Shown: positions 25,371 to 31,648 of the stretch, in pieces
Position numbering within the stretch: the first letter of the stretch is position 1
How the letters are laid out: each line of letters starts with the position of its first letter
DNA from: a virus
Strand: one strand, 5' to 3'
Virus record (IMG/VR): IMGVR_UViG_3300013132_003902
Span: 1-33,340 of that record
Length of the DNA stretch: 33,340 bases
The notes under the pieces: model-generated
Seen by the model: the letters and a program-made list of their open reading frames with translations, nothing else
The model's database searches: none
What the model was told of the DNA's origin: nothing
Position numbers and translations under genes: made by a program

Positions 25371-26234
25371 TTATGTTGGAAATCTAACATCAGATAATCT
25401 ACTACGAAATGGCTCTAAATTTCCCGTGAGAGGATTTTTAAGTAAATATTTGCCCAAATATGGGTTGCTACCTGAATCAACCTCAGCATGAACATTTTTT
25501 AAAATATTTCTTGCATTTAACAGTTTTGTTGCTGCGTGTCTTTGTTCAGTACTAGATAATTTTGAAATATCAGCACCAGATCCAGAAATTACAGCATTAG
25601 CCTCTTCAGCAGCTTTTGCTAATAATTTTGCCTGATAACTTTGAGAATATGCATCTTTTGGATTATATTGAGATGTTGTTTTAAATTGATCAGATGGTAA
25701 ATTATTTAAATTTCCTTGAACGACTCCACCCATTTTTCGTAATGCCATACCACCCTTTAAAACATTGGCTCCAGATATATTTAAACTTGGAATATTTCCT
25801 CTTTTTGTTGGAATTCCAACTCCAGGTGTTAACATTGCCTTAACACCAATTTTTGCTATTGCACCCAATACTGGCTTATATCCGGCTATTATACCTCTTT
25901 TAATAGATCCAGATATTTTATCCATAGTTGTTGGATTTTGCATTCTAGATAAAATATCGCCAGCTGTTTTTGGACCAGTAATTCTAGATCTTATATTTCG
26001 TCCAAGCTTCATCAAACCACTTTTTTTTCCAAAAAAAGAAGGCATTGTCTTATCTAAACGAAATGTTCTTCTTAATGAAGGTTGAAATGTTGGTCTTATT
26101 TGTGTTGCATTTTTCATGAAAGGCAAATTTACGTCATATATGTCTTCCATAATAATATTTTTTACTTTACAATAAATAGCATATCTAGCATTTCTGCTAG
26201 ATATGCTTGATAAATTATTTGAATCTTTATTCAT
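25371..26234 (-). CDS. Unrecognised basic protein between prohead protease and scaffold
   Basis: 287 residues, rich in Lys, Arg, Gly and Asn, with no domain that I recognise. An early patch RRTFRLDKTMPSFFGKKSG leads to basic stretches such as LGRNIRSRI, then a Gly/Ile/Pro-rich middle (LTPGVGIPTKRGNIPSL) and an Ala-rich helix (YQAKLLAKAAEEANAVI). ATG at 26234 overlaps the gp21 stop as ATGA. In T4, gp21 and gp22 are adjacent, so this is an extra gene inside the head operon. Its basic character and place suggest a capsid-internal or core protein, but this is inference. Confidence 0.75.
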   Translation of the reverse strand: MNKDSNNLSSISSRNARYAIYCKVKNIIMEDIYDVNLPFMKNATQIRPTFQPSLRRTFRLDKTMPSFFGKKSGLMKLGRNIRSRITGPKTAGDILSRMQNPTTMDKISGSIKRGIIAGYKPVLGAIAKIGVKAMLTPGVGIPTKRGNIPSLNISGANVLKGGMALRKMGGVVQGNLNNLPSDQFKTTSQYNPKDAYSQSYQAKLLAKAAEEANAVISGSGADISKLSSTEQRHAATKLLNARNILKNVHAEVDSGSNPYLGKYLLKNPLTGNLEPFRSRLSDVRFPT

Positions 26235-26872
26235 AATTTTCTCAAGAAATTTTCAAACATTTTAATGGCTTTTTTTTCCATATCTCGTTTACATGGTTTC
26301 TTTATTTCTTTTTTCATTTCTGAGAGTTCTTTTTCCTTCAATAAACCATTGTCCCAAATCCATTCTTTACCTTCTAAAATACCATTTACAAATGCATCTG
26401 GTGCAGATGGATCAGCGACAATATCAATCGCGCTTAATGTAAAATCTGGTTGAACTTCATTTATTTCATTTACTCTTTTTAGTGTACCCATACCTCTTGA
26501 TGAAACACCAAGTAAAGCACCTTCATCAATGAGCGATTTCACAATCTTACCCATCGGAGTATCTAAAATTTTTGCTCTTCCCATAAAATTATTTCCATCT
26601 TGATTTAATTCTATAATCATGTGAGAAACACGATCAAGATTTACAGATGGACCTGATGGGTGATTTAATTCACCTAAAGAACGTTTTTTCAATACACATT
26701 CTTTTACATATCTTCGGCATTCATTTTCGAGAATATTGATGCTATATTTTCTTCCATTACGATTCACAGTTTCACCTTGCATCATGATACCTTCAATGTA
26801 ATAATTTTTACCATTGTCGGTAGCCTCAACAAGAGTCTTTACATTTTCAATTGTTTCTGTGATTAATTTCAT
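26231..26872 (-). CDS. 21: Prohead core protease gp21
   Basis: 213 residues (T4 gp21 has 212). It is the serine protease that cleaves gp23, the scaffold and internal proteins during head maturation. RSLGELNHPSGPSVNLDRVS places the catalytic His at 71, LLGVSSRGMGTL places the Ser at 124/125, and LSAIDIVADPSAP supplies the third residue near 150, as in the herpesvirus-type S78/U9 proteases. The C-terminal 45 residues are Lys/Glu-rich and are probably removed by self-cleavage. AAGG precedes the ATG. Confidence 0.95.
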   Translation of the reverse strand: MKLITETIENVKTLVEATDNGKNYYIEGIMMQGETVNRNGRKYSINILENECRRYVKECVLKKRSLGELNHPSGPSVNLDRVSHMIIELNQDGNNFMGRAKILDTPMGKIVKSLIDEGALLGVSSRGMGTLKRVNEINEVQPDFTLSAIDIVADPSAPDAFVNGILEGKEWIWDNGLLKEKELSEMKKEIKKPCKRDMEKKAIKMFENFLRKL

Positions 26873-26881
26873 GGAAAAACC

Positions 26882-27430
26882 TTATTTTTTCTTTTTACAA
26901 TCTTCGCAATCATTTTCATCATCGTCTTCTTCATCATCGCCTTCTTCATCATCGTCTTCTTCATCATCTTCCATTTTTTCTTCGGAAAGCATCTCTTCAG
27001 CGATTTCTGCAATTTCTTCTTCAGTCAATTCTTCGCCCAGTTCAGCCTCAATTTCTTCTACTATCGCTGATAATTCATTTAAAAAATCTTCTTCAATAGT
27101 ATCATCATCGTTTAATTCTACTTCTTCTGTTTGTGTGCCCATTGCTTTTCGAATTGCGTTTGAACGTTTATTTAAATATTCATCGCTTTTATCTGAGTCT
27201 CCATCTTCGTCTATATCACCATCTTTGTCTTCATCATTTACATCTAATTTTTTCTTGGCTTCATGAATTTCTAATTCTTCTTTTGTCATGAATACGGTTG
27301 GTGCAAAATCTTCAAGACGTTGTTCTAACATTACTCCCAGTTTTGAATAAAGTCTTTCATTCAAAACATCCTTAGCTTGTGATAATTTATTTTCCATTAT
27401 TAGTGGTATAAGATCAGAAAAATTGTTCAT
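26882..27430 (-). CDS. Acidic prohead core protein, gp67-like, with EF-hand-like loop
   Basis: 182 residues. The N-terminal 50 residues (LIPLIMENKLSQAKDVLNER then LYSKLGVMLEQRL) look like the start of T4 gp67 and other core proteins. DEDKDGDIDEDGDSDKSDEYL near residue 66 closely resembles a calcium-binding EF-hand loop (DxDxDGxI). The C-terminal 45 residues are almost only Asp and Glu, ending CEDCKKKK. T4 gp67 is also a short acidic core protein at the same locus, but this one is more than twice as long. AGGAGCAAACAATG gives the start, overlapping the upstream gene stop. Confidence 0.75.
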   Translation of the reverse strand: MNNFSDLIPLIMENKLSQAKDVLNERLYSKLGVMLEQRLEDFAPTVFMTKEELEIHEAKKKLDVNDEDKDGDIDEDGDSDKSDEYLNKRSNAIRKAMGTQTEEVELNDDDTIEEDFLNELSAIVEEIEAELGEELTEEEIAEIAEEMLSEEKMEDDEEDDDEEGDDEEDDDENDCEDCKKKK

Positions 27431-27696
27431 TGTTTGCTCCTAGTTCTTTTATTATTTATTTTTTTCATATTTTCTGTAAAAGATCCAAGAAAATTATTTA
27501 GGGTTTTTTGGTCTTTCAATAACATTTTTAACTTTTTATTATCGCTATTAATATAGGTTTGAATCATTTGAACTTGAGTTGGGTGCAAATTCACTGTAGT
27601 TCTATCTCTAAGATAAATTGTTACCGGAACCTTTAATTTTTTTGGCGAATTAAATAATTTGGTCAATCTTTCTTTTTCATGATAATAATATCTCAT
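27427..27696 (-). CDS. Small basic protein at the gp68 position, prohead core candidate
   Basis: 89 residues, strongly basic. YYYHEKERLTKLFNSPKKLK is followed by a beta-like VPVTIYLRDRTTVNLHPTQV and a helical LKMLLKDQKTLNNFLGSFTE. It starts in an ATGA overlap with the gp20 stop and ends in ATGA with the acidic core protein. T4 has gp67 and gp68 at this place between gp20 and gp21; this is the natural counterpart of one of them, but sequence alone does not prove it. Confidence 0.68.
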   Translation of the reverse strand: MRYYYHEKERLTKLFNSPKKLKVPVTIYLRDRTTVNLHPTQVQMIQTYINSDNKKLKMLLKDQKTLNNFLGSFTENMKKINNKRTRSKQ

Positions 27697-29264
27697 TTCT
27701 TAGGTGTCTCTTCTTCCTGTGGTGGTCCTTGCAGCATCTGTTGTTGAGCCTGAGCCTGTGCCGCCAAAGCCTGTTCTTCCGAGATTTCAGCATCTATTTG
27801 CTTCATTATATCATCAGATTGTCGTAAAATATGCTTACGAATATACTTAGAAGAGAAATATTTTCCTTCATATGAAGCTAAAATATTTAACATATCAACC
27901 TTTTCTCTTAATATTTCATTCTCTTTGAGTTCTGTAAAATATGAATCTTTGGTAAATGTGAAATTAATATCTTGATATATTCTTTCCCAATCATTCATCG
28001 TGCATATTCCCTTAAGTAGTAATTGTTTCTTAAGAAGATCAAGGAAAAGCATAGCAAATTTTGCTCTTAATCTTTCAATAAATTTAAAGAATTTAACTTC
28101 ATCTCTACTAATTTCGCTTGATCTACCCATATTAAAACCAGTAGTAGTTTCAAGTCTAGAAATGGGAACATTTAATGCACGATAAAGTTTTCTTTGAAGA
28201 TATTCAACATCTTCCATTTGACCAAGATTTTGGCCTCCATCAATAGTGCTAATTTCAGTACCTCTTCCACCCTCGCGTCTTGGAATCCAATAATCCTCAA
28301 GCATTGTCAAATGAGCACGATCATCCTTGACTTCACCTGTTTTTTGATCATAAACAAGGCGATTTCTATAGCGATTCATTAGATCTCGCATATATTGTTC
28401 GGCCTTATTTTTTGGTAAATTACCAACATCAATATAGAAAATTCTTCTTTCAGGTGCTCTTGTCATTCTATAAATAACAACTGCATCTTCAGTTTGTCTT
28501 AACATATTTAAGGGTCTTATTGCCTTATGAAGATAACCCATAACACGTTTTGTATTTAAATCAACCAAACCAGAATGCACATATGAGATTGAATCTAAAG
28601 CAATTTTAAGACCAGCAGAACTTGTTTGCATTATGGCATCAGGATCAAGATCAGTATAAATAAAATATTCTTCAATATTTTTGATTACAGTTGTCTGTAT
28701 GCCGTTAATTGATTTTATTTCTTTATCAACTTTACGAACCTTTTTAATTTTCAAAGGATCGATCATACGCAATTCTTGAATACCTTTTTCTGGTCTGGTA
28801 ACATCAATAATCGTATGATAATATAATCTTCCGTCAATATACCATTTTCTAAAGATATCGCATCCTTGATGATGAAAACGTAATAGTTTTAATATACTTT
28901 TAAATTCTTTGTGAATTTTTTCTTTTATCTGCGGTGATAAATTTTCAACATTTGATAAATCTAAAAATACAGCATTATTATCTTCATCATATACTATAGT
29001 TTCATTGATAATATCTTCAATTGCCATGTCAACTTCAGGATATAATGACATTGATCTATAGTGAGATAATTGTGTATTATCATCACGAATAGAGCCACCG
29101 AAGTCATAAATTGTCGAGAAAAATCCACCAGATTCAGCAGTAATCGTACCGTCATAATCATCTGGTGCAGCAAAGGAAGGCTGATTTGTAATCTCTTGTG
29201 TTACAGGAGATAACTGATTATCAGTATTTTTTCCGAATAAAAAACCAAAGAAATTGTTTACCAT
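27693..29264 (-). CDS. 20: Portal vertex protein gp20
   Basis: 523 residues (T4 gp20 has 524). Twelve copies form the DNA entry channel and the initiator of prohead assembly. Conserved blocks: YRSMSLYPEVDMAIEDIINE near 68, VFLDLSNVENLS, FHHQGCDIFRKWYIDGRLYY near 133, IRPLNMLRQTEDAVVIYRMT near 245, PERRIFYIDVGNLPKNKAEQ, then GRGTEISTIDGGQNLGQMED and LETTTGFNMGRSSEISRDE. The C-terminus is Gln-rich (AAQAQAQQQMLQGPPQEEE). There is no clear ribosome binding site before the ATG; it probably depends on the upstream tube gene ending 8 bases before. Confidence 0.97.
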   Translation of the reverse strand: MVNNFFGFLFGKNTDNQLSPVTQEITNQPSFAAPDDYDGTITAESGGFFSTIYDFGGSIRDDNTQLSHYRSMSLYPEVDMAIEDIINETIVYDEDNNAVFLDLSNVENLSPQIKEKIHKEFKSILKLLRFHHQGCDIFRKWYIDGRLYYHTIIDVTRPEKGIQELRMIDPLKIKKVRKVDKEIKSINGIQTTVIKNIEEYFIYTDLDPDAIMQTSSAGLKIALDSISYVHSGLVDLNTKRVMGYLHKAIRPLNMLRQTEDAVVIYRMTRAPERRIFYIDVGNLPKNKAEQYMRDLMNRYRNRLVYDQKTGEVKDDRAHLTMLEDYWIPRREGGRGTEISTIDGGQNLGQMEDVEYLQRKLYRALNVPISRLETTTGFNMGRSSEISRDEVKFFKFIERLRAKFAMLFLDLLKKQLLLKGICTMNDWERIYQDINFTFTKDSYFTELKENEILREKVDMLNILASYEGKYFSSKYIRKHILRQSDDIMKQIDAEISEEQALAAQAQAQQQMLQGPPQEEETPKK

Positions 29265-29272
29265 ATTACTAT

Positions 29273-29815
29273 TTATGGATAAAAGTCAGCATAGTCATAT
29301 GCTAGAGTCACGGTAAATTCTGCAAATACGTCAGTTACGTCATTTGTCAGTTCTATTGGTGAAATGTCAATTGGAAATACATTAATTAAACTACAAATTT
29401 TTTCATATTGTGAATTGGATTGACTTCCAAACATATCATCATAAGAAACACTCCACTCACCAGCATAGGCTTTCCAATTCATTTTATCATGACTGCCACT
29501 ATTAATAAAATTAATCCATTTTTGAAATAGTGTTCTTAAATCTTTAGTATTTAAAGATGACGAATAAACCTGTATAGCCCAATCAGCAGCGACTCTTTCC
29601 GCTGGAAATTTAACAGGTCTTCCTCTATAATTTAAATTAATCAAACCTACGCTTGAACCTGGAAATTGACTAGCCTTACAATAAATTTCAAGTGCCTCGT
29701 TAAAGTCACTTGAATTAATTTCTGATGATAATAAAGATGGTATTCCACCAGTTATTCTAAATCTGTTGGACTTAACTCCTGCAAAATTCTGTCTGAAATC
29801 ATCAATTTTTCCCAT
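29273..29815 (-). CDS. Second tail tube protein, gp19-like
   Basis: 180 residues from the ATG at 29815, which overlaps the stop of the first gp19 as TAATG. It is a clear paralogue of the upstream gene: both begin MGKID.FRQ.F.GV..NRF, share PGSS.G, then KGRPVKF or RGRPVKF, DWA.QVY.SS and end in VDISPIEL or VDISSIDL, FAEFTV and TLAYDY. It has an insertion near residue 30 and differs through the middle. A longer start at TTG 29830 is rejected. It may form a specialised part of the tube or replace gp19 at one end. Confidence 0.88.
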   Translation of the reverse strand: MGKIDDFRQNFAGVKSNRFRITGGIPSLLSSEINSSDFNEALEIYCKASQFPGSSVGLINLNYRGRPVKFPAERVAADWAIQVYSSSLNTKDLRTLFQKWINFINSGSHDKMNWKAYAGEWSVSYDDMFGSQSNSQYEKICSLINVFPIDISPIELTNDVTDVFAEFTVTLAYDYADFYP

Positions 29816-30321
29816 TAGATGTATTGCCAATAATCATATGTAAGAGTTAATGTAAACTCAGCAAAAGTGTCTGGTGCATCGTAACTTAGATCTATTGAAG
29901 AAATATCAACTGGAAAACAATGTATCAATTTAATTTTACGATTATATACTGAATTAGAAGAAGTATTTGTCATATCTTGATAATGAACTTCCCAATCAGC
30001 AGTAACATCGTAATTTACTTCATGATCTGAACGATTGTCCATCGTTTCAATCCAATTTTCAATTACAGTACGAATATCTGCTTTAGATGAGTCATATACT
30101 TGTACTGCCCAATCTGTATATGTACGTTCACCTGAAAATTTGACAGGTCTTCCCTTGAATCCAACTGGAATAATTCCAATACTTGATCCAGGAACAGATC
30201 CAGCTTTTGCATAAATTTTAAAATCTGGAATGTCAACCTGACCTGGTAATTTTCCAAAAATTTCAAATCTATTTGCTCTTACACCCTTAAATGATTGTCT
30301 AAAAGTATCTATTTTACCCAT
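29815..30321 (-). CDS. 19: Tail tube protein gp19
   Basis: 168 residues (T4 gp19 has 163). Hexameric rings of this protein form the inner tail tube. MGKIDTFRQSFKGVRANRFE, then GSVPGSSIGIIPVGFKGRPV and WAVQVYDSS, WEVHYQDM and FAEFTLTLTYDYWQY match the gp19 family. AGGAGAAAAAATG gives the start. The stop is fused as TAATG to the second tube gene. Confidence 0.95.
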   Translation of the reverse strand: MGKIDTFRQSFKGVRANRFEIFGKLPGQVDIPDFKIYAKAGSVPGSSIGIIPVGFKGRPVKFSGERTYTDWAVQVYDSSKADIRTVIENWIETMDNRSDHEVNYDVTADWEVHYQDMTNTSSNSVYNRKIKLIHCFPVDISSIDLSYDAPDTFAEFTLTLTYDYWQYI

Positions 30322-30329
30322 TTTTTCTC

Positions 30330-30411
30330 CTATATCCTAAACGCGGATGCGGGTGATCTATCTTTAGGAACATTTAATGATACATTATTATTATTATTCA
30401 TCACATCATTC
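30330..30411 (-). other. Open -1 frame after gp18, possible C-terminal extension
   Basis: Right at the gp18 stop the coding strand has C followed by nine T. In the -1 frame translation would continue for about 27 more residues, including NVPKDRSPASAFRI, to a TAG that overlaps the gp19 ribosome binding site. Inside it, ATG at 30399-30401 could also start a separate 23-residue peptide beginning with five Asn, but that ATG has no ribosome binding site. Confidence 0.4.
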
Positions 30412-31603
30412 AAAAAAAAAGTTGTGAACTTAAATCCTTATTTGTAAGAGTTAGTCTTACAAAATTTATTGATGGAATTGGCTTGACTAATATATCTGCC
30501 ACGAAATTTTTAGCCTCTATAATTTCGGCAGTGTTATTTGTTTCATCACAAATAATTCTATATTCTGAAATTCCTCTTCCAGCCTGAACTTCTCTTAGAA
30601 CACTATCTGCGGCTGAAACAAAAGCTGAACGTGTGGTTGTATCATTTTGTTCAAATAGTACACCTCTTGCTAGTGGTCCTAGTGATCTCTTAAGATAAAT
30701 GAATAATCTTGCGACGTTAATTGAACCTAAAGTTGAAGAACTAGTATAAAGTGTTTTATCACCGAAAAGAAGTGTTCCTTCTCCTGGAACATTAAATACT
30801 GGATTTACTTTATTATTGTAGAGACTTGCTTTATCTGCCTCAGATAAAATTCTTGTTAGTCCAACAACATTATTAATTCTACCTCTACGTGCTCCTGCGG
30901 GTGAGAACCATGGGAATGAATCTCTATCTGTTCTCATGATACATCCAGCAACATCTGGTGCAAGGGAAGAAATTATAAGATTGGTTGGATCTCCAGCAAC
31001 ATTAAAGTGTTTCTTTTCACCATATACAGCACATGTATTTTCTCCATACGTTGACGATGGAGGTGTAACTGAAGACGGTTGTAAATTAGAATTAACACCT
31101 AAAACACCAAATACTGGCAATGGACTATCGGCTCTTGCATTTACTGTGTTATTTACATAAACTTGATATGCTTCTCCAGTACCACCTTGAAACACGACAT
31201 CAAAATCTTGTTGATAAAAATCACCAGATCCACCAGAGTCTTGCCATGAGACATAACATGGTGCTCCATATTGTAAGAAGTTGTGAATGTGATACCATTC
31301 ATCCGTCCATGCAGTGGCTCCATTTGATCCTAAATCAATAGCGGCTAAAGTCACACCATTCGTTGCTGAAAAACCTGGATAATATGTATTGTAATAATTT
31401 GTTAATCTGTTAAACCATTCATTTAAATTTTCAACGTAGTAATATCCTTGTGACAGTTCAGATGCATCATAACTGAATAATTTCATAGAAAAATTTCCAC
31501 CCTGACCTAAAAATGCACCTACTGCTGGTGAATTTAGTTCAGATCCGCTTCTGGTTAATGATTCATCAAGTATTCTTACAGTTACTCCGGGGTAGCTGCT
31601 CAT
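30410..31603 (-). CDS. 18: Tail sheath protein gp18 (short form)
   Basis: 397 residues, much shorter than T4 gp18 (659). The sheath contracts to drive the tube through the envelope. The start SSYPGVTVRILDESLT and the C-terminal block with PWFSPAGARRGRINNVVGL, EGTLLFGDKTLY, VARLFIYLKRSLGP, GVLFEQND, ISEYRIICDETNN and KPIPSINFVRLTL are typical of contractile sheath proteins. Missing parts probably correspond to the surface-exposed domains of T4 gp18. AGGAGAAAATTATG gives the start. The frame ends at a T9 run where a frameshift or a sequencing error could add about 27 residues. Confidence 0.92.
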   Translation of the reverse strand: MSSYPGVTVRILDESLTRSGSELNSPAVGAFLGQGGNFSMKLFSYDASELSQGYYYVENLNEWFNRLTNYYNTYYPGFSATNGVTLAAIDLGSNGATAWTDEWYHIHNFLQYGAPCYVSWQDSGGSGDFYQQDFDVVFQGGTGEAYQVYVNNTVNARADSPLPVFGVLGVNSNLQPSSVTPPSSTYGENTCAVYGEKKHFNVAGDPTNLIISSLAPDVAGCIMRTDRDSFPWFSPAGARRGRINNVVGLTRILSEADKASLYNNKVNPVFNVPGEGTLLFGDKTLYTSSSTLGSINVARLFIYLKRSLGPLARGVLFEQNDTTTRSAFVSAADSVLREVQAGRGISEYRIICDETNNTAEIIEAKNFVADILVKPIPSINFVRLTLTNKDLSSQLFF

Positions 31604-31648
31604 AATTTTCTCCTATTCTTTTAATATATATTTTTTTGGCTATTTTGA

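Noticed and set aside
26023-26042. T-run/A-run palindrome as a terminator
   Set aside because: It lies within a coding region, has only two G/C pairs in the core, and no unpaired T tail.
25765-26085. Plus-strand ORF of 106 codons opposite the basic head-operon protein
   Set aside because: Hydrophobic translation of an antisense strand with no start signal; the minus-strand gene has ATGA coupling.
26814-27266. Plus-strand Ser-rich ORF of 150 codons
   Set aside because: It is the mirror of the Asp/Glu-rich core protein gene: GAA/GAT runs read as TTC/ATC-Ser repeats. It has no ribosome site or family match.
29270-29277. CATAAATA box before gp20 as a late promoter
   Set aside because: It has one mismatch, sits on the gp19-like stop, and leaves no leader before the ATG; too weak to call.
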